NCBI GenBank assembly: GCA_023539395.1
Contig: JAKCEX010000010.1
Location: 1 to 36,519 of the forward strand
From: Candidatus Geocrenenecus arthurdayi
GTDB taxonomy: Archaea; Thermoproteota; Nitrososphaeria_A; Caldarchaeales; Wolframiiraptoraceae
Direction: 5' to 3'
Length of the DNA stretch: 36,519 nt
Each line of letters begins with the position of its first letter. Within the stretch, counting starts at the first letter, position 1. Positions 24,351-33,304 of the stretch are shown one piece after another. The notes under the pieces are model-generated. The model worked only from the letters and a program-made list of their open reading frames with translations, was not told where the DNA came from and did no database searches. The translations under genes and the position numbers were made by a program.

Positions 24351-25883
24351 ATGGCTTGGAGAAGCATTATCTCCAGAGAGTATATTCTCCCTGAAAGAGT
24401 CCAGATCTTTGATACAACTCTTAGAGATGGTGAGCAAACACCTGGAGTAGCATTAACTAAAGATAACAAGATAGAGATTGCGAAAGCTCTTGATGAATTA
24501 GGAGTAGATGTAATCGAGCTAGGATTTCCAATAGTCTCTAAAGGTGAAGAAGAAGCTATAAAAGAGATTGTAAAAGAAAATCTAAGATCAAAAACATGTG
24601 TTTTAGCTCGTGCCAATAAACTAGATATTGATAAAGCAATTGAGTGTGAAGTAGACTGGGTACATATCTTCATTGCTACTTCAGATATTCACTTAAAGCA
24701 TAAGTTGAAAATGAGTAGAGAAGAAGTAATTGAAAAAGCTACTAGAATGGTGGAATATGCTAAAGACCATAATGTAACAATCCACTTCTCAGCTGAAGAT
24801 GCTACTAGAACAGATCTCGACTACCTAGTTAGAGTGTTTAAAGCAGTTGAAGAAGTAGGGGCAGACAGTATTGATATTCCAGATACAGTTGGGTTCGCAG
24901 TTCCTTCAATTATCAGGATAATAGTCTCCACGGTTAAGAAGAGTCTAGAGGTTCCTATCGCTATACATTGCCACGATGATATGGGTTTAGCTGTAGCAAA
25001 CTCTCTAACAGCTGTTGAGTCTGGTGCAGAAATAATACATGCAACGATAAACGGTATAGGTGAGAGAGCGGGTAACGCATCTTTAGAAGAAATCGTAGTA
25101 GCATTACATACATTATATGGAGTTAAAACAAATGTTAAACTTGAAAAAATATATGGAGTCTCAAGGCTTGTTGAAAAATTAACTGGAATTATCGTTCCAA
25201 AGAATAAAGCTATAGTTGGTGAGAATGCTTTTAGCCATGAGAGTGGGATACATGTCCACGGAGTTATATCCTCACCTCAAACATATGAACCAATAGAACC
25301 TGAGACAGTAGGTAGAAAGAGGAAGATAATATTAGGTAAACATTCAGGAAAACATTCAGTCATGGAGCTAGCTAGACAGTTTGGAGTTAGACTGAATGAT
25401 GATCAAGCAGAAACGATTCTAAGAGAGATAAAGAATATAGGAGACTTAGGCCATAAAATTAACGAGATACAATTCCTAGAGATGCTAGTAGGTGTTACCG
25501 ATAGATGCAATATCTATAAGAAAGCGGTTATTAAGGATATATGTTTACATTCTACAGAAACTGGCACGACCGCATTACTACATCTAAATATATTGGGGGA
25601 AGACTACGTCTTAACAGGTTTTGGAAGGAATGAAATAGAAGCTTTAACGAACATTTACTATACATCATTAGAGAGAACTTATAGATCAAGTCTAAGTGAT
25701 TACAGAGTCTGGTTAGCTCCAAGCATGAAGTTGGTATCTGAATCTGAAGTAATACTATGTACGAATAATAACAATGAAGTTGTTGGGAGAGGTATTCACC
25801 ATTCGCACTCTATAGCTTTTGCACAAGCATTGATTAATGCTTTAAATCAATTACTTGAAAAGGAGGAGATGAGAAATGATTGA
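24351..25883 (+). CDS. leuA: 2-isopropylmalate synthase
   Basis: A 510-residue acyl-CoA lyase of the LeuA family, joining acetyl-CoA to 2-oxoisovalerate as the first step to leucine. The catalytic TIM barrel shows FDTTLRDGEQTPGVA (R25, D26), ELGFPIVSKGEE, AIHCHDDMGLA (metal-binding His pair) and NGIGERAGNASLEE; then GKHSGKHSV and the C-terminal LeuA regulatory domain (TGTTALLHLNILGED onward), the site of leucine feedback in the family. Citramalate synthase of the methanogen type is the main alternative, but a clear citramalate synthase of another type is present at 34036. The ATG at 24351 has AGGTGGT four bases upstream; the GTG at 24342 would sit inside that site. Overlaps ilvB by 8 bases. 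Confidence 0.87.
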   Translation: MAWRSIISREYILPERVQIFDTTLRDGEQTPGVALTKDNKIEIAKALDELGVDVIELGFPIVSKGEEEAIKEIVKENLRSKTCVLARANKLDIDKAIECEVDWVHIFIATSDIHLKHKLKMSREEVIEKATRMVEYAKDHNVTIHFSAEDATRTDLDYLVRVFKAVEEVGADSIDIPDTVGFAVPSIIRIIVSTVKKSLEVPIAIHCHDDMGLAVANSLTAVESGAEIIHATINGIGERAGNASLEEIVVALHTLYGVKTNVKLEKIYGVSRLVEKLTGIIVPKNKAIVGENAFSHESGIHVHGVISSPQTYEPIEPETVGRKRKIILGKHSGKHSVMELARQFGVRLNDDQAETILREIKNIGDLGHKINEIQFLEMLVGVTDRCNIYKKAVIKDICLHSTETGTTALLHLNILGEDYVLTGFGRNEIEALTNIYYTSLERTYRSSLSDYRVWLAPSMKLVSESEVILCTNNNNEVVGRGIHHSHSIAFAQALINALNQLLEKEEMRND

Positions 25884-27582
25884 AGCCTCTGGTGCTAAAG
25901 CATTAGTTGAAACATTAAGAAAGATTAAGGTCGAGGTAATCTTCGGAATTCCAGGAGGAGCTATAATGCCAGTATACGATGAATTAAGAGATTCAGGGAT
26001 AAGACATATCTTAACCAGACATGAACAACATGCAGCTCACATGGCTGATGGATACGCTAGAGCAATTAAGAAACCTGGAGTATGCATGGCTACCTCGGGA
26101 CCAGGCTCAACAAACCTAGTAACAGGGATTGCAAATGCTTACATGGATTCGTCTCCCATCGTTGTTTTCACGGGTCAGGTAGCTACAACTATGATGGGAA
26201 AGGGGGCATTCCAAGAAACAGATATTATTGGGTTAACAACGCCGATTACTAAATGGAGCTATCAAGTAAGGTCTGTAAGAGAGATACCGAATGCTGTTAT
26301 GACAGCTTTCAAATTAGCAATAACGGGAAGACCAGGCCCAGTAGTTATAGACCTTCCTAGAGATATCCAGGTAGGAACGGGGCTAGTAGACTTTGAGAAA
26401 AATTCTATGTTAGTGAAGATTGTTTCTCCTCCACCACCTGACCCTCTTATAGTTAAGAAGATTGTTCAAGAACTACTTCAATCTGAGAGACCAGTAATAT
26501 TGGCTGGTGGAGGTGTTAAATGGGCTAGAGCTGAAAAGCTTCTAATACGGTTAGCTGAGACCCTGCTTATACCTGTTGCAACTACTTTTATGGGTAAAGG
26601 CGTGATACCTGAAACTCACCCATTATCTCTAAGATGCGTAGGTATGCATGGAAACCCGGTAGCTCATGAAGCTATAATGAACTCAGATTTGATATTAATT
26701 ATTGGAGCAAGATTATCAGATAGAACAACATGTAAGATTGATGAATTCGGTCAACAAGCTAAGATAATCCATATAGACGTTGACCCTTCAGAGATAGGTA
26801 AGAATAAGGAAGTTTATCTTGGATTAATAGCTTCAGCTGATGAAGCTATTAAAGCAATCCTTGAAGCCTTACCTAAAATCCTAGCTAAAGATGGTAAGAA
26901 TACATGGATAGATAAAATAAATGAGATTAAGGGTAAGTGGGAAGAGGTAATAGGTGAAGATGGAGTCATCGGAAGGTCTGAGGTAGCATTATTGTTTAAA
27001 GCTTTAAGGAGAGCTGCACCCCCAAATACTATTGTAACTACTGAGGTTGGTCAGAATCAAATGTGGTCATCATTATTCTGGACCATACTCGAACCAGGCA
27101 CATTCATTACATCTGGAGGTCTTGGAACAATGGGCTTCGGGTTCCCAGCTGCTATAGGTGCAAAAGTAGCCAGACCAGAATGCCCTGTGATGGATATAGC
27201 GGGTGATGGAAGTTTCCTCATGAATGAGAGTAATCTAGCTGTAGTAGCTACAGAAAATATTCCTGTTATCGTAGTTATACTTGATAATAGAATGCTTGGC
27301 ATGGTTGCTCAATGGCAGAGAATCTTCTATAACAGAAGATATATGGCCGTCCAATTTGCTGAGTCACCTGACTTTGTTAAGCTTGCAGAAGCATACGGTG
27401 TAGAAGGTGTAAGAGCTGAAACCCCTGAAGAAGTTGAGAAAGCAGTCTCTAATGCAATTAGAAACAATACCCCTTTAGTAGTTGATGTGATAATTGATCC
27501 AGAAGCTGATGTCCTACCCTTCGTACCTCCAGGTAGAAGCTACAAGGATATAATAATTCCAGGAGGGTATCCTAAGAAATGA
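25876..27582 (+). CDS. ilvB: Acetolactate synthase, catalytic subunit
   Basis: A 568-residue thiamine-diphosphate enzyme that makes acetolactate from pyruvate (or acetohydroxybutyrate with 2-oxobutyrate), the shared step to Val, Leu and Ile. It shows EVIFGIPGGAIMPVYD, the catalytic Glu in RHEQHAAHMADGYAR (E50), ATSGPGSTN, GKGAFQE, IDLPRD, RLSDRTTCK and the TPP-binding DIAGDGSFLMNE near residue 440 with ILDN about 28 residues on. Length is normal. ATG start with GGAGGAG about seven bases upstream, within the end of leuA. The next gene starts in the stop codon (ATGA overlap), so the operon is translationally coupled. Confidence 0.95.
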   Translation: MIEASGAKALVETLRKIKVEVIFGIPGGAIMPVYDELRDSGIRHILTRHEQHAAHMADGYARAIKKPGVCMATSGPGSTNLVTGIANAYMDSSPIVVFTGQVATTMMGKGAFQETDIIGLTTPITKWSYQVRSVREIPNAVMTAFKLAITGRPGPVVIDLPRDIQVGTGLVDFEKNSMLVKIVSPPPPDPLIVKKIVQELLQSERPVILAGGGVKWARAEKLLIRLAETLLIPVATTFMGKGVIPETHPLSLRCVGMHGNPVAHEAIMNSDLILIIGARLSDRTTCKIDEFGQQAKIIHIDVDPSEIGKNKEVYLGLIASADEAIKAILEALPKILAKDGKNTWIDKINEIKGKWEEVIGEDGVIGRSEVALLFKALRRAAPPNTIVTTEVGQNQMWSSLFWTILEPGTFITSGGLGTMGFGFPAAIGAKVARPECPVMDIAGDGSFLMNESNLAVVATENIPVIVVILDNRMLGMVAQWQRIFYNRRYMAVQFAESPDFVKLAEAYGVEGVRAETPEEVEKAVSNAIRNNTPLVVDVIIDPEADVLPFVPPGRSYKDIIIPGGYPKK

Positions 27583-27875
27583 GCAGAGAAGTTTTTGAAA
27601 AGAGATTTCTCATTTGGGGTTTGGTAATAGACCAACCCAATATAGTTGAAAAGATTGCTGGTACGGTTAGGCGTTCACCTAAATTATTCCAGCTTGTTAG
27701 ATTATATTATAGTTTAACTAGGGAGGATGGTAAAGCATTATTTTACGTTGAGGTAAAATCTAATGAGAAGAATGCTCAAAGACTCGCCACAATCTATGAA
27801 AACTATGTTGAAGTCTTGAAGGTTTGGTGGAGAGAACTAGATAAGAAAGAGATTTATAATGGTATGAGGGGGTAG
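27579..27875 (+). CDS. Small ACT-like protein, putative acetolactate synthase regulatory subunit
   Basis: A 98-residue protein read from an ATGA overlap with ilvB and followed by ilvC after 6 bases, exactly where the acetolactate synthase small subunit is expected. It starts FEKRFLIWGLVIDQPNIVEKIAGTV, which can be laid over the first strand and helix of an ACT domain, and continues LVRLYYSLTREDGKALFYVEVKSNEKN. It is much shorter than usual IlvN (about 160 residues), lacks the NRPGVL signature and has no second domain. It could be a reduced ACT-only subunit that binds valine or only activates the enzyme. The role rests on position; the fold is inferred. Confidence 0.6.
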   Translation: MSREVFEKRFLIWGLVIDQPNIVEKIAGTVRRSPKLFQLVRLYYSLTREDGKALFYVEVKSNEKNAQRLATIYENYVEVLKVWWRELDKKEIYNGMRG

Positions 27876-27881
27876 ATTATC

Positions 27882-28865
27882 ATGGCGAAGATATGGAGAG
27901 ATAATGAAATAGATATGAGTGTCTTAGATGGTAAAGTTATCGCAGTAATCGGGTATGGTAGTCAAGGTAGAGCTCAAGCCCTCAACATGAAAGATTCAGG
28001 ACTTAACATTATAGTTGGAGTAAGACAGGGAGGAGAATCATGGAAGAAAGCATTACAAGATAACGTTAGAGTTAAGAGTATAGAAGAAGCAGCAGAAGAA
28101 GCAGACATAATACATCTCCTTATACCAGATACTGAGCAGCCAAAAGTCTATAAAGAGTCTATTGAACCATACATGAAGCCTGGGAAAACACTTGGATTCT
28201 CACATGGATACAATTTCCACTTTAAGCTTATAGACCCACCAAGTGGGGTAGACGTAATTATGATTGCACCTAAGGGTCCAGGTCCAATACTACGTGAAAT
28301 GTATCTGAAGGGTGATGGAGTCCCAGCGTTAGTTGCTGTTGGAAGAAACTTCTCTGGAAAAGCTTTAGAGAAAGCATTAGCTATAGCGAAAGCAATAGGT
28401 GCAGCTAGGAGAGGAGTAATAGAGACAACTTTCCAAGAAGAAACAGAAACAGATCTCCTAGGAGAACAAGCTGTCCTCGTCGGTGGTGTAATGGAGTTGA
28501 TAAAGAAGGGTTTCGAAGTACTTATAGAGAATGGATACCAGCCTGAACTAGCATACTTTGAAGTCTGTAATGAGCTAAAACTGATAGTAGACTTAATATA
28601 TAGAGGTGGATTAATGGAGATGCTTAAATCTGTATCTGATACCGCTAAGTATGGTGGATTAGTAATCGGTCCACAGATAGTTGATGAAAATGTTAAGCAG
28701 AATATGTTAAAAGCGCTCAAGATGATTAAAGATGGAACCTTCGAGAAGATGTGGACAGGAAATCCGAGAGCTAGAGAAATCCTGAGGGAGAAGATGGAAG
28801 AAGTCTCAAATCATCCTCTCGAAGTAGTTGGAAGACAGGTTAGAAGATTATTAGAGGGCAGGTAA
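27882..28865 (+). CDS. ilvC: Ketol-acid reductoisomerase (class I)
   Basis: A 327-residue enzyme that isomerises and reduces acetolactate to dihydroxyisovalerate. The Rossmann motif [15 protein letters not shown] is at 21-35. The cofactor-specificity loop reads [13 protein letters not shown] (R48, S53), with Gly in a position that often carries Ser in NADPH-specific enzymes, so NADH use is possible. Catalytic and metal sites appear in [35 protein letters not shown] and [14 protein letters not shown]. Length matches class I enzymes. ATG start with AGGGGGT upstream. Last gene of the operon leuA-ilvB-ilvN-like-ilvC. Confidence 0.95.
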   Translation: MAKIWRDNEIDMSVLDGKVIAVIGYGSQGRAQALNMKDSGLNIIVGVRQGGESWKKALQDNVRVKSIEEAAEEADIIHLLIPDTEQPKVYKESIEPYMKPGKTLGFSHGYNFHFKLIDPPSGVDVIMIAPKGPGPILREMYLKGDGVPALVAVGRNFSGKALEKALAIAKAIGAARRGVIETTFQEETETDLLGEQAVLVGGVMELIKKGFEVLIENGYQPELAYFEVCNELKLIVDLIYRGGLMEMLKSVSDTAKYGGLVIGPQIVDENVKQNMLKALKMIKDGTFEKMWTGNPRAREILREKMEEVSNHPLEVVGRQVRRLLEGR

Positions 28866-28909
28866 ATCCACCCATACCCTACATAATCCATCTTCTCACT
28901 AGTGGAGTC

Positions 28910-29611
28910 CTAGAATACATCAATCTTAGACTGTTGTTCACCTCTATCCTCCTTATACTTAGCGTTTATCAGCTCATATATCTTTAAGCTCTTCTCAGCG
29001 GGTATCTTACCGGCCGTTGACAAGACGTTTGGTTCAGCATTGAATACTTCTCTTAAGCTCCCGAGAGTTTTTAGTAATCTCTTAGCGGTTGTAGGACCTA
29101 CCCCTGGAAGAGATGTTAAGACAAAGATCTGTAATTCATTTAGTTCTGCTTTCTTCTTTCTAGGTTTAACCCATACGTCTTCTTCTTTTTCCTTCTTCCT
29201 CTTAGATATTACAGTTATCAATGTAGCGGTTTCTTCAGGAGAATTTGTAAAGAAAACAGTCTGCTTGAAATCATATGTTAAACTTGCTAATGCTCCCCAG
29301 AAAGCATTTACATTCTCAAAATACATTAACCCATTCTTAATATCTCCCTCGATTATAAATGTTGGGTTATTGGATGCTTTAGAGAGGTTCAATGCTTGGT
29401 CAAACAATCTACCATCAAGGATTGAAGATATGAAATCATTAACCGTCTTCCTCTCAATCAGTATATCTCCAGGCAGAGCATAATCTCCAACTTCAAGCAT
29501 ATCGAACCTAACACTTAAACCACGTTTTATCAGTAAAGAAGGGACCGCAGACTTCTCTTCTCTTCTATCAACTATAACTACACCCGGCTTAAGAATTCTC
29601 AATTCCTTCAA
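28910..29611 (-). CDS. xpf: XPF/Mus81-family structure-specific nuclease
   Basis: A 233-residue short XPF of the crenarchaeal type, which cuts branched DNA next to ss/ds junctions and needs PCNA. The nuclease domain shows VDRREEKS (14-21), GDYALPGD and the catalytic ERKxxxD (ERK 53-55, D59), with the tandem helix-hairpin-helix domain LTSLPGVGPTTAKRLLKTLG near residue 165-185. It has no helicase part, as is normal in this lineage. The C-terminal QSKIDVF (227-233) matches a PCNA-interacting motif. Start TTG at 29611 with AGGTTAG upstream; TTG three codons later is possible. Convergent with ilvC. Confidence 0.92.
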   Translation of the reverse strand: MKELRILKPGVVIVDRREEKSAVPSLLIKRGLSVRFDMLEVGDYALPGDILIERKTVNDFISSILDGRLFDQALNLSKASNNPTFIIEGDIKNGLMYFENVNAFWGALASLTYDFKQTVFFTNSPEETATLITVISKRKKEKEEDVWVKPRKKKAELNELQIFVLTSLPGVGPTTAKRLLKTLGSLREVFNAEPNVLSTAGKIPAEKSLKIYELINAKYKEDRGEQQSKIDVF

Positions 29612-29849
29612 GATTCTAACCTAAGAATACTCCAACATAATCTTATATATACTCATTGTGCAAGGTTCTAAGCAGCTTAGTAGGTTTATCGTTCGCTTTG
29701 TAGAAAAGTAGAGTTAGAGCTTTAGACTAAATTATGGGAAGTCCAGAACATCTAGAATCTTTGAAAGACTGGAGAGGTTAGGAGCATGTGGAGGTGAATC
29801 TTAACTTGGAGTGTTCATTATTCTCCGAGAGGGTAAGCATATCGGTCGG

Positions 29850-30623
29850 TTATGGGATACTGATTCTTGAAAAGTATCTAATATAGATTGCTACAGTAAA
29901 AAGTGTGATTGAGGCTGATAGCGTTATCCAGTCTTTAGTTGTCATTTTTAGTTCTCTAAGGTATGTTCTATTCTTTTTTGCTCCAAAACATTTTACTTCT
30001 ATTGCTTCTGCCAGTTCATATGATCTCCTTAAGACATTAACCATTAATGGGACGAGTATCGGGATATATCTTCTCAACCTAGTTATTATGTTTCCCTTCT
30101 CAAGCTCTAACCCTCTACTCCTTTGTGCATCTACTATTGATTGGAGCTCTTCTGCAAGTATTGGAGTAAATCTAATAGCTGAGATAAAAGCAAAGGTATA
30201 CATGTAGGGTACCTTCATTTTTGTTAAAGCCATTCCAAGTTCCTCTGGGGTTGTTGTCAAGAAGAAGATTGAGAATGATGCTAGAAAGGCTACAAGCCTA
30301 TAAGCTAGTTGGAGAGATTCATATATGCTCTGGAAGCTGAGAGATTGACCGGGCATAGAGAGTTTGAATAAGAAGTTTGCTATGAATACGAGGATTATTA
30401 GTGGAGCTGCTCCATAAACTGTTCTAGCCCATCTACTAAAAACCTTCGCTACTATTGATAGCAGAGCCTCGACAACTATCACCATGGTTATTATTGTTAC
30501 TTCTAGATACAATGCTGCAGTGGCCATGAGTAGAAGAGATATCACTAGCTTAACCCTGGGATCAAGTTTATGGATTATAGTCTTTCCAGGATAGAATTGG
30601 AGACCTCTAAGAATAGTTGACAA
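29850..30623 (-). CDS. ECF transporter transmembrane subunit EcfT (CbiQ family)
   Basis: A 257-residue membrane protein, the T-component that couples the two ATPases to a vitamin- or metal-binding S-component. It opens with FYPGKTIIHKLDPRVKLVISLLL, typical of EcfT/CbiQ, has five or six membrane spans, and carries the coupling motif AQRSRGLEL; the second coupling motif is degenerate (EAIEVKCFG). The TTG start at 30623 has GAGG four bases upstream and overlaps the end of the preceding ATPase gene by 17 bases. No S-component is in the window, so the substrate is unknown. Confidence 0.87.
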   Translation of the reverse strand: MSTILRGLQFYPGKTIIHKLDPRVKLVISLLLMATAALYLEVTIITMVIVVEALLSIVAKVFSRWARTVYGAAPLIILVFIANFLFKLSMPGQSLSFQSIYESLQLAYRLVAFLASFSIFFLTTTPEELGMALTKMKVPYMYTFAFISAIRFTPILAEELQSIVDAQRSRGLELEKGNIITRLRRYIPILVPLMVNVLRRSYELAEAIEVKCFGAKKNRTYLRELKMTTKDWITLSASITLFTVAIYIRYFSRISIP

Positions 30624-31437
30624 GATGCCTCACTCTTCTTGCAATCTCGTTGGCTACTTCTTCAGGTCTAGCTAGCTTGGGCTTTAATCCTAGGAAATCG
30701 AGCTTAGATGTTAATGAGACTATCTGAGGAGGTAGTAATCTACATTCTTGAAGTATGGAGATATCGGTTAAGACTTCTTCAGATGGACCGTCTCTAACTA
30801 TTCTACCCTTACTCATCAGTATTATTCTTGGTTTAAGTTCAGCGATAAACTCGACATCATGTGAAGATATAATTATTGTCTTACCCTGCTGGTTGGCCTG
30901 TCTTATGATTTGTATCATCTTCTCTTTCTGGAGTATATCTTGACCTACTGTAGGTTCATCTAAAGCAACGATATCTGGAGACCATGCAAGAATTATTGCT
31001 AAGGCTAGCCTCTTCTTCTCTCCTCCACTAAGTAGGAAAGGTGATTTCTCTCTATATTCTTCAAGCTCCATGAATTTTAGAGCCCAGTCAACTCTCTTCC
31101 TTATAACGTCTCCTGGAAAGTGGAAATTATTTAATGCAAACGCTATCTCTTCCTGGATTGTTGGAGAGAAAAACATATCTTCAGCATTCTGGAAAACTAT
31201 TCCAACTTTTCTTGAGAGGGAAGCCACTGTTGAATGTCTAGTGTCAACCCCATCTATAAGGACCCTCCCTGAGGTAGGCTTCAGTAATCCATTTAGATGT
31301 TTTAATAAGGTTGTCTTACCTGCACCATTCTCACCCATTAAAGCAACTACCTCTCCAGAATTTACTTCTAGATTAATTCTATTTAGTGCTTTGAAGCCAT
31401 TAGGGTAAACATATTCTACGTTCTCGAAGATTATCAT
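30607..31437 (-). CDS. ECF transporter ATPase EcfA (second copy)
   Basis: A 276-residue ABC ATPase of the CbiO/EcfA type. Motifs: Walker A GENGAGKTT, Q-loop QNAEDMFF, signature LSGGEKKRLALAI, Walker B IVALDEPTVGQD, and the switch His in ISSHDVEF. The acidic residues after the Q-loop are usual for EcfA. I place the start at ATG 31437 (MIIFENVEYVYPNGF) because it forms an ATGA overlap with the stop of the upstream ATPase gene and has GGAGGAG just before it; a GTG four codons upstream (31449) is less likely. It pairs with the ATPase at 31434-32285. Confidence 0.9.
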   Translation of the reverse strand: MIIFENVEYVYPNGFKALNRINLEVNSGEVVALMGENGAGKTTLLKHLNGLLKPTSGRVLIDGVDTRHSTVASLSRKVGIVFQNAEDMFFSPTIQEEIAFALNNFHFPGDVIRKRVDWALKFMELEEYREKSPFLLSGGEKKRLALAIILAWSPDIVALDEPTVGQDILQKEKMIQIIRQANQQGKTIIISSHDVEFIAELKPRIILMSKGRIVRDGPSEEVLTDISILQECRLLPPQIVSLTSKLDFLGLKPKLARPEEVANEIARRVRHLVNYS

Positions 31438-32285
31438 TTCTCCTCCCACCGACGTATAATATCAACGAATTCTTCAACAGAGAGGGGTGTCCATGGGATA
31501 AGAGAGTTGTTCAAGGTTTTCTTTAAATGCATTACAACTTTAACTATCCTTGGGACTGATACTCCATAAGGTATTACATCGTATTTCTCCAATATCTCTC
31601 TGGGGTTACCGTCTAGAACTATTCTTCCATTATCTATTATGATTATGCGTGATGCGTATGGTAGGAGCATTTCGAGGCGGTGCTCTGCGATAAGTATGGT
31701 TATTCTGTGTTTTTGATTTAAGCTTATTATTGTATCTATTAATTGTTTAGCTGAGAATGGGTCTAGGGAGCTTGTAGGCTCATCTAGCAAGAGTATCTTT
31801 GGATGCATAGCTAGGATAGATGCTATTGCAACCTTCTGTTTCTGACCTCCCGATAACTCTAATGTTGACTTGTCTCTTAGCTCTTCTATACCCATAATCT
31901 TCAAAGCTTGGTCAACCCTCTCCTTAATCTCATCTCTAGGAAATGATAGATTTTCTAAAGCAAATGCTACATCAGCTTCTACTGTTAAAGCAAATAATTG
32001 GTTATCAGGGTTCTGGAAGACCATACCAGCATACTGGGATAGAATGTATGGTGGATGCTGACGAGTATCAAGACCGCATACTTCTACTTTTCCAATCATT
32101 TCACCATCATAGAAATGTGGTATCAAACCATTAAAACATCTTAAGAGAGTTGATTTACCACATCCACTCCTACCTGCAAGTACAACGAATTCACCTTCAT
32201 TTATCTCTAGATTAACTTCTCTCAATGCCCATTCACTGCTACCAATATACTTAAACCATAGATTACTAGTTTTTACAGCTATCAG
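31434..32285 (-). CDS. ECF transporter ATPase EcfA (first copy), apparent CTG start
   Basis: An ABC ATPase with Walker A GRSGCGKST, Q-loop QNPDNQLF, signature LSGGQKQKVAI, Walker B ILLLDEPTSSLDP and switch His in AEHRLE. The first ATG/GTG/TTG in frame is a TTG that would begin at REVNLEINEGEF and cut off the first strand and the aromatic A-loop. The missing part (IAVKTSNLWFKYIGSSEWAL) is encoded just upstream in the same frame. In that stretch only CTG (32285) or ATA (32282) can start. CTG forms a CTGA overlap with the DHH gene's TGA, like the ATGA overlaps elsewhere in this cluster, and has GAGGTG eight bases upstream, so I annotate 283 residues from CTG. Confidence 0.82.
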   Translation of the reverse strand: MIAVKTSNLWFKYIGSSEWALREVNLEINEGEFVVLAGRSGCGKSTLLRCFNGLIPHFYDGEMIGKVEVCGLDTRQHPPYILSQYAGMVFQNPDNQLFALTVEADVAFALENLSFPRDEIKERVDQALKIMGIEELRDKSTLELSGGQKQKVAIASILAMHPKILLLDEPTSSLDPFSAKQLIDTIISLNQKHRITILIAEHRLEMLLPYASRIIIIDNGRIVLDGNPREILEKYDVIPYGVSVPRIVKVVMHLKKTLNNSLIPWTPLSVEEFVDIIRRWEEK

Positions 32286-33301
32286 ACACCTAACACCTCA
32301 GGCTTAATATTCAACCTATTCGCTAATTCATCTATGAAGTGGTATGCTAATTCTCCTGGAGTTGTTTTACATTCAAGATGAGCAGCTGAGGCATGTCCAC
32401 CTCCATGACCCCCCAGCTTAATCCCTAATCTTTCAGCTAAATCTACACCTAGGTTTATCTTATTTTGTTCTACGAATTCTTGAGATGCACGTATCGAGGC
32501 TGTTACCCTTGATTTATCTACTTCACCTATAGCTATCGCAAGATGAGCTCCAAGATTAATGAGAGAACGAGCTACAGAACTCTGGAATCCACCGACAATT
32601 GTAACTACTACTAACCAGTCTCTAAATCTATAGATCTTCATTCTCGCCGCTCCTTTCAATCTTGCAATCCTCTCTGAAATATCTATCTTTTGCTCTAGTT
32701 TAGCTAAGACGTTACCTAAACTAACCCCTCTATCGATGAGCCTACATAACTTATGGGAAGTCTCTGAGTCTGCTATTGAAAGCCTTGCAGTATCATAATA
32801 CATACCTATTAGTATTGCTTCTGCTTCAAGTAGACCTAGCTTGAATCCGATGTATTCAGCTAAATCATAGATGATCTCTGATGTAGATTGGTAATACTCA
32901 CTAGAATATACTTTAATCGTGGGCGGATAACGGTTAACAGTATTTGAGTGATGGTCTATAACAATAACCTGTTTATCCCCTCTAGAGATAACCTCAAAGT
33001 ATCCATCTAACTGTTCAGGTGAACCAACATCAACTACTATGTATGCATCCACATCTCTAACATCGCGGGTAACCTCAATCTGGAAATACTCTACTAGAGC
33101 TTTAGTATGCGCTGTAGGAGAATCTGGAACACTTATCCATACATTACCAACATTAAAAATCTCTTTTAATATTTTCTTCAAACAATACGCTGAGCAGATT
33201 GAATCTGGATCGCCACCAGCATGGGTCAAGATACTTACTCTTAGGCTAGCTAGTTGACTTAATTCTCTACTAAGAAGAGAGATAAATGATTCATTCCTCA
33301 T
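32282..33301 (-). CDS. DHH/DHHA1 phosphoesterase
   Basis: A 339-residue DHH-family phosphoesterase, related to nanoRNases and archaeal RecJ-like proteins that degrade short oligonucleotides or cyclic dinucleotide products. Motifs: THAGGDPDSICSAY (about 26-39), YIVVDVGS, the DHH motif IDHHSN and a C-terminal DHHA1 domain with GGHGGGHASAA. The metal-binding Asp and His residues look complete. ATG start at 33301, four bases after the stop of prefoldin beta, so the two are cotranscribed; the same neighbours occur in other crenarchaea, from memory. The 3' end overlaps the EcfA gene. Confidence 0.88.
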   Translation of the reverse strand: MRNESFISLLSRELSQLASLRVSILTHAGGDPDSICSAYCLKKILKEIFNVGNVWISVPDSPTAHTKALVEYFQIEVTRDVRDVDAYIVVDVGSPEQLDGYFEVISRGDKQVIVIDHHSNTVNRYPPTIKVYSSEYYQSTSEIIYDLAEYIGFKLGLLEAEAILIGMYYDTARLSIADSETSHKLCRLIDRGVSLGNVLAKLEQKIDISERIARLKGAARMKIYRFRDWLVVVTIVGGFQSSVARSLINLGAHLAIAIGEVDKSRVTASIRASQEFVEQNKINLGVDLAERLGIKLGGHGGGHASAAHLECKTTPGELAYHFIDELANRLNIKPEVLGV

Positions 33302-33304
33302 TTT

